A DNA stretch of 64,000 bases from Pseudodesulfovibrio sp. zrk46 (GCF_012516435.1 NZ_CP051216.1:3771501-3835500), one strand, 5' to 3'; shown: positions 33,953 to 42,672, numbered from the stretch's first letter. Translations and numbers: made by a program. Notes: a model not told the origin generated them from the sequence alone.

Positions 33953-34990
33953 ATGGCTAAAAACACCATTTTATCTTCATCTGGACCGGCTTTCATCATA
34001 GCCGAAATGAGTGCCAACCATGGTCAGGATTTCGACCGTGCAGTGAAAATCATCGAAGCTGCCCATGCAGCCGGTGCTGACGCCATCAAACTCCAGACAT
34101 ACACCCCAGATACTATTACCCTTGATTGTGACAACGAATATTTCCAGATCAAGGGAACCATTTGGGAGGGCCGGACACTCTACGACCTTTATGGAGAAGC
34201 GTTCACTCCTTGGGAGTGGCATCCCAAACTGAAAAAAGTGGCCGACGAATTGGGACTGTTGTTTTTCTCTACCCCTTTCGATCATACCGCTGTGGATTTT
34301 CTGGAAGAACTCGACGTCCCCTGCCATAAGGTTGCGTCGTTTGAATTGGTAGATATCCCACTCATCCGAAAAATAGCCTCGACCGGCAAACCTGTTATCA
34401 TGTCCACAGGGATGGCCACTGAAGCAGAGATTGAAGAGGCGGTAGCAGCATTCAAAGAGGCTGGAGGGACCGAGATGGCGCTTCTGAAATGCACCTCTGC
34501 TTACCCTGCGCCTCCTGAGGAAATGAACCTGCTCACCATCCCCTATCTCGCAAAAAAATACGATGTTGTAGCAGGTCTCTCCGACCACACCATGGGCATT
34601 GAGATGCCTATTGCAGCAGTTGCACTTGGAGGGCGGGTCATTGAAAAGCATTTTTGCCTAAATCGCTCAGAGGATGGCCCTGACACGTCATTCTCTTTGG
34701 AACCACATGAATTTAAAGCTATGGTGGAAGGCGTTCGCAATGTGGAAAAAGCTCTCGGCTCCGTCCACTTTGAATTGACGGAAAAGCAAAAATCGAGCGT
34801 AGTATTCCGTAGGTCTCTTTTCGTTGTAAAAGACATAGCCAAAGGTGAACCGCTTACCACTGAAAATATTCGCTCGATTCGTCCCGGTAACGGATTGCAT
34901 ACCCGTCATTTGGAAGAAGTAATCGGAAAGACAGCAGTCGTAGACATTGCCAAGGGAACTCCACTCCAGTGGGATTTACTGACCAACTAA
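33953..34990 (+). CDS. pseI: pseudaminic acid synthase
   Basis: A 345-residue NeuB-family enzyme that condenses 2,4-diacetamido-2,4,6-trideoxy-L-altrose with PEP. The N-terminal TIM barrel has FIIAEMSANHGQDFDRA, DAIKLQTYTPDT, STPFDHTAVDFL and KCTSAYPAPPEEMNL; the C-terminal antifreeze-like (SAF) domain spans about 285-345 (SIRPGNGLHTRHL). The W-E-rich EWHP segment and LYGEAFTPWEW favour PseI over NeuB or LegI. The start at 33953 follows a GGCGGA; the upstream ATG at 33932 has no ribosome site. It sits between the two amidination sets. Confidence 0.94.
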   Translation: MAKNTILSSSGPAFIIAEMSANHGQDFDRAVKIIEAAHAAGADAIKLQTYTPDTITLDCDNEYFQIKGTIWEGRTLYDLYGEAFTPWEWHPKLKKVADELGLLFFSTPFDHTAVDFLEELDVPCHKVASFELVDIPLIRKIASTGKPVIMSTGMATEAEIEEAVAAFKEAGGTEMALLKCTSAYPAPPEEMNLLTIPYLAKKYDVVAGLSDHTMGIEMPIAAVALGGRVIEKHFCLNRSEDGPDTSFSLEPHEFKAMVEGVRNVEKALGSVHFELTEKQKSSVVFRRSLFVVKDIAKGEPLTTENIRSIRPGNGLHTRHLEEVIGKTAVVDIAKGTPLQWDLLTN

Positions 34991-35013
34991 CCAACTTCAA
35001 ATAAAGTACGACC

Positions 35014-35628
35014 ATGATCGGCATCATAGATTACGGAATGGGCAACCTCGCGTCTGTCCGCAATGCACTCAACTCCATTGGTGCTGAGTGTAATATTGTC
35101 TCTACCCCGGAAGAACTCTCCCAAAGTGACAAGGCAGTGCTTCCCGGTGTCGGCGCATTTGGCGATGCCATGAAAACCCTCAACTCCAAAGGGTTCACGG
35201 AAGTAATCAGATCTTTTTCCCTTGATGACAAAAAGCCAATTATGGGTATCTGTCTCGGCATGCAGCTCATGTATGAAGAAAGCGCCGAATTCGGCCCGCA
35301 TCCCGGCTTGGGACTTGTCGAAGGAAAGGTTCTCCCACTGGCCGAGTACATACAAGATCTTTCGATTCCCAACATTGGCTGGTGTCAAACCGAACGCAGT
35401 GGCGACTCTCGACTCATTCAGAATTTGACGGACCAACAACTCTGCTTCTATTACGTACACTCCTTTTTCTGTCGGGCTGAGGACCGCTCAGTAGTAACGG
35501 CAACGCTCGATTACGGGACGACCTGCGACGCCATCATTGAGAAAGAGAATATTTTCGCCTGCCAATTTCACCCAGAGAAGAGCCAGGCTTCCGGCATAGA
35601 AATTCTTAAAAAATTTGTGGAGCTATAG
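35014..35628 (+). CDS. HisH-like glutaminase, set 2
   Basis: A 204-residue HisH-type glutaminase. GVGAFGDAM forms the oxyanion strand, MGICLGMQLM holds the nucleophile Cys (about residue 78) and CQFHPEKSQ the His/Glu pair. It is clearly related to the set 1 glutaminase but differs through much of its length, so this is not a recent tandem copy. It lies 23 nt after pseI and 2 nt before its HisF-like partner. Role: ammonia supply to the second sugar amidotransferase. Confidence 0.9.
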   Translation: MIGIIDYGMGNLASVRNALNSIGAECNIVSTPEELSQSDKAVLPGVGAFGDAMKTLNSKGFTEVIRSFSLDDKKPIMGICLGMQLMYEESAEFGPHPGLGLVEGKVLPLAEYIQDLSIPNIGWCQTERSGDSRLIQNLTDQQLCFYYVHSFFCRAEDRSVVTATLDYGTTCDAIIEKENIFACQFHPEKSQASGIEILKKFVEL

Positions 35629-35630
35629 CC

Positions 35631-36419
35631 ATGCAATACAGGAGACTCATTCCTGTCTTGTTTATTATGAACGGACTGATCGTTCGTAGCGAGGATTTTT
35701 CCACGCACCAGATCATCGGCAACATTATCAATGAAGCTGCCCGATACAATCAATGGAACGTGGATGAACTCATCTATGTAGACATCAGCCGAGACAAGAC
35801 GTATGATTCCCGGCGCGACGATCATAAGATCAAAGCGGTGGACTCCATTGAAACGATCATCACTGAAATTTCCAAAGTCTGCTTTATGCCCCTTACATTT
35901 GGCGGTGGCATCAAGACCATAGAAGACGTGGATTTGCGCATCCGAACCGGAGCAGATAAGGTCGTTATCAACTCGGCGGCATACCACACCCCAGAACTTA
36001 TTACGGAAGTAGCCCGAAAGTACGGCAGCCAATGCTGTGTCATTTCGGCTGACTACCGCATGGTTGACGGCACCCCCATCTTGTTCACCGATTTCGGGAG
36101 CAACAACACGGGCATCAATGTCGTTGATTGGGTTAAGGAATGCCAAAAGAATGGTGCCGGAGAGATTTTCCTGCACGCCATCGACCGAGATGGCAAAGCA
36201 TGCGGTTACGACTTCGACACCATTTCTGACGTCACCAGTGCCACGTCACTGCCTGTTATCGCCTGTGGCGGTGCGGCCGACGTAGATGACTTCATCGACG
36301 TATACGAAGAAACCAATGTCGCGGCCGTAGCCGCAGGCAATATGTTCCACTTTACGGAACGCGCGTATCCCCGCGCCAAAAAGGACCTCGTAAGGGAGAA
36401 AATACATGTCAGACCATGA
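35631..36419 (+). CDS. HisF-like ammonia-channel protein, set 2
   Basis: A 262-residue HisF-like TIM barrel with FGGGIKTIEDV, SADYRMVDG, GAGEIFLHAIDRDGKACGYD and PVIACGGAA. The position of HisF Asp11 is replaced: the N-terminus reads LIPVLFIMNGLIV, with Phe in place of Asp. The second catalytic Asp (in SAD) is retained. Set 1 shows Leu at the same place, so both copies appear to have lost the same catalytic residue. The end overlaps the amidotransferase gene by 14 bp, indicating coupled expression. Confidence 0.88.
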   Translation: MQYRRLIPVLFIMNGLIVRSEDFSTHQIIGNIINEAARYNQWNVDELIYVDISRDKTYDSRRDDHKIKAVDSIETIITEISKVCFMPLTFGGGIKTIEDVDLRIRTGADKVVINSAAYHTPELITEVARKYGSQCCVISADYRMVDGTPILFTDFGSNNTGINVVDWVKECQKNGAGEIFLHAIDRDGKACGYDFDTISDVTSATSLPVIACGGAADVDDFIDVYEETNVAAVAAGNMFHFTERAYPRAKKDLVREKIHVRP

Positions 36420-37596
36420 TCGCAAATATCTCGTTCACCCCGAGCGACCGCCCAAGATGCGCTACTGCTCCAAGTGTGTCAGCCCCATGTCTTCGGCTGC
36501 CCCCATCACTTTTGATGATGACGGCATCTGCTCGACTTGCAAAGTGGCTGACCAGCGAGATGAAGTAGATTGGGATGCCCGCATGAAAAAGTTCAAACGT
36601 CTTTGCGAACGCTACCGCAGCAAGGACGGTATGAACTACGATTGCGTCATTCCTGTATCAGGCGGCAAGGACTCCTATTTCCAGGTCCATATCATGAAAA
36701 ACGTGCTAGGCCTGAATCCGCTTCTAGTCACCTACCACGGAAACAACTACCTTCCCACCGGCATGGAGAACCTGAAGAACATGCGGGAAGTGTTTGGGTG
36801 CGACCACATCTTTTTCACCCCTTCCATCGAAGTCCTCAAGACCATGAACCGCCTTGGCATGCTCATGATGGGCGACATGAACTGGCACGCCCACTGCGGT
36901 ATCAATACATACCCCATCCGAGTGGCTGTTGAGACCAATACCCCCCTGATGATCTGGGGTGAGCACGGTTTCATGGATATCGGAGGTATGCACTCCTACA
37001 ATGACTTTGTAGAGTTCACCTACCGCAACCGTCACGAACACGATCTTCGTGGTTTTGAATGGTATGACTTCGTTGAGGCCGCACCCAAGTTCGGTGAAAA
37101 GCTCGAAGCCAAAGACATGATCGGCTTCATGCACCCGAGCGACGAAGACATGGATCGTGTAGGCGTTCGAGGTATCCACCTCAACAACTACGTCCGCTGG
37201 GATGCCAACGAACATGGCCCCATGATGGTCGAAATGTACGGTTTCAAGGAATCCGAAGAAGAATTCGAACGCACCTACCGCCGCATGTCTAACTTGGACG
37301 ACATGCATGAAAATGGTATCCACGACTATCTCAAGTACATCAAGTTCGGATACGGACGAGCGACTGACCACACCTGCAAGGATATCCGTGCAGGCCTCAT
37401 GACCCGTGAGCAGGCCATTGAAGAAGTCCGTATCCGCGACCACGTCAAGTCCAAGGATTTATGGCGTTGGCTAGAATACGTAGGCTGGACCGAAGAGTAC
37501 TTTGACGAAGTCTGCGATCGTTATCGTGATCCCCGTGTATGGTGGAAAGGCGAGAACGGTGAGTGGGTCAAAGACAATCTCTGGGACAAAGAATAG
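36406..37596 (+). CDS. N-acetyl sugar amidotransferase, set 2 (WbpG/PseA family)
   Basis: A 396-residue PP-loop amidotransferase. It has a zinc-ribbon-like CSKC...CSTC pair (residues about 21-47), the SGGKDS loop (about 84) and a C-terminal region ending WWKGENGEWVKDNLWDKE. It is related to the set 1 enzyme but visibly divergent, with extra N-terminal residues and a His-rich middle (HAHCGINTYP). The gene order here is HisH, HisF, amidotransferase, whereas set 1 has the amidotransferase first. AGGGAG lies ahead of the ATG, inside the end of the hisF-like gene. Confidence 0.9.
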   Translation: MSDHDRKYLVHPERPPKMRYCSKCVSPMSSAAPITFDDDGICSTCKVADQRDEVDWDARMKKFKRLCERYRSKDGMNYDCVIPVSGGKDSYFQVHIMKNVLGLNPLLVTYHGNNYLPTGMENLKNMREVFGCDHIFFTPSIEVLKTMNRLGMLMMGDMNWHAHCGINTYPIRVAVETNTPLMIWGEHGFMDIGGMHSYNDFVEFTYRNRHEHDLRGFEWYDFVEAAPKFGEKLEAKDMIGFMHPSDEDMDRVGVRGIHLNNYVRWDANEHGPMMVEMYGFKESEEEFERTYRRMSNLDDMHENGIHDYLKYIKFGYGRATDHTCKDIRAGLMTREQAIEEVRIRDHVKSKDLWRWLEYVGWTEEYFDEVCDRYRDPRVWWKGENGEWVKDNLWDKE

Positions 37597-37616
37597 TCTG
37601 AAAGGAGGCTGGCTCA

Positions 37617-37919
37617 ATGCAGTACGACATCAAGATCACTGTCATGAAAAAGCTCTTTCATGAGGACTTGGTTCAACAGTACACAGATGAGCCAGCCAAA
37701 TGGACCCCATGTAAAAAATTTAATGTGGGAGACACATTCCACATTCCCGGCAATAGCCCCTGGGATAAGCCTGAAGGCTTTTGCGGCTGGGCTTGGGCAG
37801 ACCTTCAGAAAATGATCTGGGGCATGGCTCGCGGCGGCCCGAAGCGATTTGTTTCCTGCTGCACTGATGGCTATCGCCCCGTAGTTTTCTTGCTGGAACA
37901 GCTCGAAACGCCCTCATAA
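37617..37919 (+). CDS. TIGR04076-type small protein
   Basis: A 100-residue protein recognised as TIGR04076-like from ITVMKKLFHEDL, a central PEGFCGWAWADLQKM and a C-terminal CCTDGYRPVVFLLE. Members are small Cys-containing proteins of unknown function. AAGGAGG lies 8 nt before the ATG, and the gene begins 20 nt after the second amidotransferase, so it belongs to the glycosylation operon. The conserved Cys residues (about 55, 81, 82) could bind a metal. A role in sugar amidination or sulfur chemistry would be speculation. Confidence 0.72.
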   Translation: MQYDIKITVMKKLFHEDLVQQYTDEPAKWTPCKKFNVGDTFHIPGNSPWDKPEGFCGWAWADLQKMIWGMARGGPKRFVSCCTDGYRPVVFLLEQLETPS

Positions 37920-37932
37920 ACAGACTGACCGA

Positions 37933-38964
37933 ATGACTGATATCACCAATATTCATCCCAAGCGCATCTTGGTCTGCCAGCTTAGGCAGATCGGTGATGT
38001 CCTTTTGGCCACGCCCTCCCTCCGGCTGCTTAAAGAAAAGTATCCTGACGCAATCATCGATGTATTGACTGAAAAAAAGTGCCTGCCGGTATTAGAGAAC
38101 AACCCCAACATTAACAAAGTCTGGCCCATAGACCGCAAGGCCCTCAAAAATCCGCTCAAGGCCCTGTTGTACTATGCGAAGGTCGGTCGCCAACCCTATG
38201 ACCTCATCGTTGATTTTCAGCAACTCCCACGCTGCAAGTGGGTAGTGCGATTTTCAAAGGCTCCGGTCAAACTCAGCTTCACGCCCCACTGGTACAACAA
38301 ATATCTATACACGCACTGGGCCAAGCCAAAAATCGGCTATGCAGCCATGTGCAAGGCAAGTGTGCTTGCTCCGCTCGGCATCAAGTGGGATAGAGAAAGG
38401 CCTGAGATATTTCTCACGGATACCGAGAAAAAAGAGGCCGATGTTTTCTGTACAGAACATGGAATCACAGGCCCCTATATCACCATCGATCCCAGCCACA
38501 GAAGGGAAACCCGACGTTGGCCTTCCAGGCACTACGCTGGCCTTATGAAGCTCATTCGAGAGCAACATCCTGACATGGAATTCGTCATTCTGTATGGTCC
38601 TGGCGAAAAAGAACTGGCAGAGAAGGTGATTAAACAGGCAGGTATGGGTATCGTTCCCAACACCATGCTCAGTCTGCGCGGCATGGCAGCAGTGCAAGAT
38701 AAAGCCGTCATGCACGTAGGCAACTGTTCATCTCCCCGCCACTTTGCCGTAGCGGTCGACACTCCCTCTCTCACCATTCATGGTGCCACAGGATATGGCT
38801 GGCGTTTTCCCTCCGAAGAACACATCAGTGTAACTAAGGATATCCCCTGCCGTTGGTGCAACAAAAATTCATGTGAAACTCGTGAATGCGTTGAGACTTT
38901 CGAACCACAAGAATGCATAAAAGAAGCCCTTGACCTTATAGCCAAGGGCTTCGCAAAGAAATAG
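37933..38964 (+). CDS. GT9 (heptosyltransferase-like) glycosyltransferase
   Basis: A 343-residue GT-B enzyme of family GT9. The N-terminal part has ILVCQLRQIGDVLLATPSLRLLKEKYPDA, the family-typical start, and the C-terminal nucleotide-sugar domain has ITIDPSHRRETRRWPSRHYAGLM, MHVGNCSSPRHFAVAVDTPSLTIHGAT and a Cys-rich PCRWCNKNSCETREC before the C-terminus. GT9 usually uses ADP-heptose. At the end of the pseudaminic acid operon it may build LPS or a flagellin glycan. It converges on the DUF4915-like gene with 16 bp between. Confidence 0.85.
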   Translation: MTDITNIHPKRILVCQLRQIGDVLLATPSLRLLKEKYPDAIIDVLTEKKCLPVLENNPNINKVWPIDRKALKNPLKALLYYAKVGRQPYDLIVDFQQLPRCKWVVRFSKAPVKLSFTPHWYNKYLYTHWAKPKIGYAAMCKASVLAPLGIKWDRERPEIFLTDTEKKEADVFCTEHGITGPYITIDPSHRRETRRWPSRHYAGLMKLIREQHPDMEFVILYGPGEKELAEKVIKQAGMGIVPNTMLSLRGMAAVQDKAVMHVGNCSSPRHFAVAVDTPSLTIHGATGYGWRFPSEEHISVTKDIPCRWCNKNSCETRECVETFEPQECIKEALDLIAKGFAKK

Positions 38965-38980
38965 CGTTCTAACCTTTCTT

Positions 38981-40183
38981 CTACAACACGATAATCGAGT
39001 GAATTTCGGAGAGTTTTGAAGGCAGGCTCAAGCTTCGGGACACCTTGGTTGTAGCATCAAAAACGATAATGGACGTATCAATGGATATGTTCATGGAGAG
39101 TCCGAGGTACTTACTGTAGTTCCTGTTACGGCTCTGGCCAATGTAGTGGAATACACCATCGTAAGCCAAACCGCGACTGAAGCCTGGGAACTTGCCGATG
39201 GGCTGAGCGTTGTGGGTTTTGAGTTCACCGCGCAGGGAATCAAGCACAGCAAGGCTTCCATTGATCGCACAGATATTATGCGGCATCCAAAGGTTCTGAA
39301 CGACCGGATTCAGCACCTGCTTGGTATCCAGGTCTATTTCCAGAACAACGCCATCAAAGACATCCTTCTTCCAGTTACCGGTCATCGAGAACATAGAGAC
39401 ATAGAGGCTTTCTCCGTAAGCACACACATCGTTAATGTGGTGTTGCGGTTCACCGGTCTGCGCATGTTTATGAGACACATTAATTTGATCAACCTGCTTG
39501 AAGTCGCGGTCGAAAACCAAAATGGCATCAAGATAAGTGGAAGCAACATAGAAACACTGTGTATGTTCAGAGTATGCCACACCATGAGGACGTGACCCTG
39601 TGGGCACTTCGGCATTCCTAATAACCTTGTAATCTTTGGACATCTGCACTAGTCCCAATTCAGAATGAGAAGCGATAATGTCACCTTCAAAATGAATAAG
39701 GCCATGGCTGGGCCCTTCGAGCACCTTACGGTACTTCCAATCGCCATCCAACTCCAGTTCGTAGATACCGCCACCAGCTTCAGGATCATCCATACCGGGA
39801 AGGCCACTGGAAAAGAGCAGCTTGGTCTTCAGGGACTCGATGTCAGATATGATGCGCAGGTCATTGAGGACCGGACTGACAATAAAATCTTTCAAAGGAT
39901 CAAAGCCGTACTCCATGAGCTGTTCAGAAACTTCCATGAAAGAAGTGGTGCAGATAAGCACGTAATACTGATCGCTCTTACCGTTAATGACTTCGGGCTT
40001 CTTGATGGTCACGCCCAATTCATGTTCTTCCCACAGGTTCGCGTTGTTATCCACGATCATGGAAAGAGGTCTATCCAGGCGAAGTTTGGTCTTTTTGGTG
40101 ATATTACCTGCACCGAAAAGTACGATCTCACGATCGCCCAGATTCTTGTAAACATCAGCGTATGAACTGAACATGATATCCAT
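38981..40183 (-). CDS. DUF4915-like protein with Rossmann-type N-terminus and beta-propeller-like C-terminus
   Basis: A 400-residue protein. Residues about 15-110 carry a nucleotide-binding-like IVLFGAGNITKKT and VLICTTSF, resembling the N-terminal domains of flagellin-modification proteins. Residues about 130-400 consist of repeated four-stranded units (for example DGDWKYRKVLEGPSHGLIHFEGD and GVAYSEHTQCFYVASTYLDAILVFDRD) typical of beta-propellers such as DUF4915. It has no signal peptide. Together with the next minus-strand gene it likely forms a two-gene glycan operon, and a role in handling modified sugars is inferred only from location. Confidence 0.65.
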   Translation of the reverse strand: MDIMFSSYADVYKNLGDREIVLFGAGNITKKTKLRLDRPLSMIVDNNANLWEEHELGVTIKKPEVINGKSDQYYVLICTTSFMEVSEQLMEYGFDPLKDFIVSPVLNDLRIISDIESLKTKLLFSSGLPGMDDPEAGGGIYELELDGDWKYRKVLEGPSHGLIHFEGDIIASHSELGLVQMSKDYKVIRNAEVPTGSRPHGVAYSEHTQCFYVASTYLDAILVFDRDFKQVDQINVSHKHAQTGEPQHHINDVCAYGESLYVSMFSMTGNWKKDVFDGVVLEIDLDTKQVLNPVVQNLWMPHNICAINGSLAVLDSLRGELKTHNAQPIGKFPGFSRGLAYDGVFHYIGQSRNRNYSKYLGLSMNISIDTSIIVFDATTKVSRSLSLPSKLSEIHSIIVL

Positions 40184-40224
40184 AGGTTCAATAACTCCGT
40201 ATTATTGGTCTATCCCTATTACTC

Positions 40225-41574
40225 TTACTTATCGTGATAACGCAGTCTGAAACAGTCAATGTAAGCCTGCGTGATATCCAGATCAGCAAAACGGGAATCA
40301 TAAAATGCAAATCGTTTTACGTGGGCTTTAAACTCATCAAGAGTAAGTTCTTTCCACTTAGCGTGAGGATTCACGACTTTTTCTTTACCGGTAATCTTAC
40401 GCAACCACGGCTTGAGTCTGCGATTCAAATTTCTCAAGTAAGCATTGATACGCTGAGAGAACTGATACATAGGCTCAGCATCGCGCTTGATGTCCGCAAT
40501 TCTCTTGAAATGCCCAATAGTCGCAGTAGCCGCCATGGGACCATCCACCGAAGCAACATACTTCTTCGCCGCTTCGCGCCAAACGGACTGCATGGACGCC
40601 ATATCTTCATCACGCTCACCAGACAGGCATTCGCAAACATCATCAGCATTACGAACAAGATATGCGACTTCGTCTGCCATACCATGAGTGATCAGTTCAT
40701 CTTCGATGGGAAGATAGGAAATGCAAGGCACATCCATCAAAAATGTTTCTGCGGCAGTGGAACAACCGTGCTGAACAATGACCATCTCCGAGGCGAGAAT
40801 CCAATCATGGACATTCCCCTCTCTCACCAAGTGGGCATTGGGAACCTCTCGGTCAATTTTTTCCCAAATGGCCATATCCTCAGCAGGATGAGGACGAATA
40901 ATAAAGTTTCTGTCAGGGAAACGTGCGCAGGCAACCGGAATCATTTCCTGGAAGCTTCTGAAAACTTCAGTATCCCAAGCCACGTAACGTCGAAGCAGAT
41001 CTGCCGGACCAGACTCACCAGATTTGGTGAGACGATCAATATGCGCCTGACCATCCGTATGGTTTACTACGGAAGCACGGGAGTTAACGAGAACAATACG
41101 TCCCCACTTCTCTTTTAACTTGTCAGCCCTTTCCTGCAGGAAAGGACGCAACTCCTTGGAAAGCAGATCAAGGCGGACATTTCCCACGGGGGCTGACTTT
41201 GCACCAAGTTCTGGCAAACCACGTTCGACCACATCCTGTTGATACTGTCCCCAAGTCAGATGAAGATCGATCCCGTCACAAGCGGGTTGCGTCAGACTGT
41301 GATTGCGATAGGATTTCTCATTAAAAATGAATCCTTCATCGTCATTGACCACGATACGATATCCAAGACGTTTAAGATGCCTGTGTAAAGCAGGATATTG
41401 CGTATGAAGGCTTTTGTCGTAATAAATCCCTGGTTCAGACATAACGACATGACGACGCAACATATCCTCTTCGCCGATGACAACATCAAATCCTTCCAGC
41501 GCAGCAGAACATGCGAGGAACGTTTTGGCGTCAAATTCGCGAGAGGTAATTTCGACAACAATATATAATTTCAT
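40225..41574 (-). CDS. surface carbohydrate biosynthesis protein (CDP-glycerol transferase-like GT-B fold)
   Basis: A 449-residue protein similar to the surface carbohydrate biosynthesis family. An N-terminal Rossmann half starts KLYIVVEITSREFDAKTFLA, and the C-terminal half has FIIRPHPAEDM, VREGNVHDWILASEMVIVQHGCSTAAETFLMDVPCISY, the nucleotide-binding motif of CDP-glycerol glycerophosphotransferase-like enzymes. The last 70 residues are basic. It begins at 41574; the open frame upstream lacks a ribosome site. The DUF4915-like gene follows 41 bp downstream on the same strand. Confidence 0.75.
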   Translation of the reverse strand: MKLYIVVEITSREFDAKTFLACSAALEGFDVVIGEEDMLRRHVVMSEPGIYYDKSLHTQYPALHRHLKRLGYRIVVNDDEGFIFNEKSYRNHSLTQPACDGIDLHLTWGQYQQDVVERGLPELGAKSAPVGNVRLDLLSKELRPFLQERADKLKEKWGRIVLVNSRASVVNHTDGQAHIDRLTKSGESGPADLLRRYVAWDTEVFRSFQEMIPVACARFPDRNFIIRPHPAEDMAIWEKIDREVPNAHLVREGNVHDWILASEMVIVQHGCSTAAETFLMDVPCISYLPIEDELITHGMADEVAYLVRNADDVCECLSGERDEDMASMQSVWREAAKKYVASVDGPMAATATIGHFKRIADIKRDAEPMYQFSQRINAYLRNLNRRLKPWLRKITGKEKVVNPHAKWKELTLDEFKAHVKRFAFYDSRFADLDITQAYIDCFRLRYHDK

Positions 41575-41702
41575 GAAGGGTATACTCTCAAAAAAGTACA
41601 ACCGCCCTCAGGCGGCAAAATCGGGAGACAATATTCACCCAGCAAGACAGTTGTCAAGGCAACGAGACCCTAATGCAGATAATGGACAGCAGAGTAGACC
41701 TA

Positions 41703-41897
41703 CTACTCCTTCTTGTCATCCTGTCGATTCTTGAAAGTAATAGAAGCTAGACAGCCTGCGAGGCCACCAAGAAGTACTGCCTTGCTTGCAGGCATGAGTT
41801 CGGTGAAGCTGAAGAGGTAACCGATGGCGCAACCAGCCACGATGCCTTTGGCTAGTGCGTTGATCCACGCCATGAATTCCTGAGAATCGTCACTCAT
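41703..41897 (-). CDS. small two-helix membrane protein
   Basis: A 64-residue protein with two hydrophobic segments (residues about 14-30 and 38-54), separated by a short polar turn and followed by a basic NRQDDKKE tail. GAGG lies 9 nt upstream of the ATG. No family is recognised. It lies 24 nt downstream of the PilZ protein gene on the same strand and may be co-transcribed with it. Confidence 0.6.
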   Translation of the reverse strand: MSDDSQEFMAWINALAKGIVAGCAIGYLFSFTELMPASKAVLLGGLAGCLASITFKNRQDDKKE

Positions 41898-41921
41898 CCT
41901 TATCTACCTCACATATATTTT

Positions 41922-42593
41922 CTATAGAAATGTGTGCAACTGCACATACTGATGTGCCGTCATAGACTCAAAGCTCGTTCCTATGCCCGGCATGCCCATA
42001 CGTTGGCCCCATTTACCGCACCAGCGAACCTTGAGTTCAATAGGCGTTTTGTCCTCGAATTCATGAACTACCATCCAGGCAGGGCTATATGGTGTCCACT
42101 GATTCACAGTATATATAAAACACCCATGCTCAGAGACGTTGACAGTCACCGTTCGCTCTGCACGGATATCTTCCTGATCAACTTCATGCATCAGCAAAAC
42201 GTTGAAGACGATATCGCGACGCTCGGCCACTCGAATGGATCGCGGCTTGAAAGGCACACATTCATGCAAGATGAACTCACCCAAGTCACGATTGTCTCGG
42301 ATAGTGCCCCCCTGAGTCAGTCCCCGAATTCCGCCATGGTCAGAATTGAACATGACCCGCAAGACAGGAAAACGATCCATTATGCGGGTAATACGATTCT
42401 TGTCTGCACAATCGCAGCGAATCATAGTGGGAACATCAATCAATAAACCGTTGTATTCGGCATCAATCAGAGCTTCTGTCATTTCATCGGGAGACGCAAT
42501 ACAATCAACCTCAACATTGAGGTCGTGCAAGACTTCCATGTAGGCAGCGCGGGCAAATCCACCCTCGGCAACAAGCAGAACTTTTGTCTTCAT
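41922..42593 (-). CDS. PilZ-domain protein with receiver-like N-terminus
   Basis: A 223-residue protein. Residues about 1-110 fold like a response-regulator receiver (KVLLVAEGGFARAAYMEVLHDLN, then GLLIDVPTM), although the phospho-acceptor Asp is followed by VPTM and the domain looks degenerate. Residues about 110-215 match PilZ: an R-x-x-x-R-like RSIRVAERRDIVF and TVNVSEHGCFIY, the two c-di-GMP-binding boxes. It may link c-di-GMP level to motility or surface behaviour, which would fit its position next to glycosylation genes. Confidence 0.75.
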   Translation of the reverse strand: MKTKVLLVAEGGFARAAYMEVLHDLNVEVDCIASPDEMTEALIDAEYNGLLIDVPTMIRCDCADKNRITRIMDRFPVLRVMFNSDHGGIRGLTQGGTIRDNRDLGEFILHECVPFKPRSIRVAERRDIVFNVLLMHEVDQEDIRAERTVTVNVSEHGCFIYTVNQWTPYSPAWMVVHEFEDKTPIELKVRWCGKWGQRMGMPGIGTSFESMTAHQYVQLHTFL

Positions 42594-42657
42594 AAAATGC
42601 TCTCTCCCATAAACAGAGAGCGCATATCACCACAAAAGAACATTATTGACAAGCTAG

Positions 42658-42672
42658 GTGAATAATTTTCAC
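42658..42672. promoter_or_regulatory. candidate Fur-like site upstream of the feo operon
   Basis: GTGAATAATTTTCAC is an inverted repeat (GTGAA-N5-TTCAC) resembling Desulfovibrio Fur sites of the TGAAAATNATTTTCA type as recalled. It lies 164 bp before the feoX start. Only sequence resemblance supports it. Confidence 0.35.

Noticed and set aside
32473-36419. HisH and HisF genes as part of histidine biosynthesis
   Set aside because: Two copies lie among pse and amidotransferase genes, no other his genes are near, and the first catalytic Asp of HisF is missing in both.
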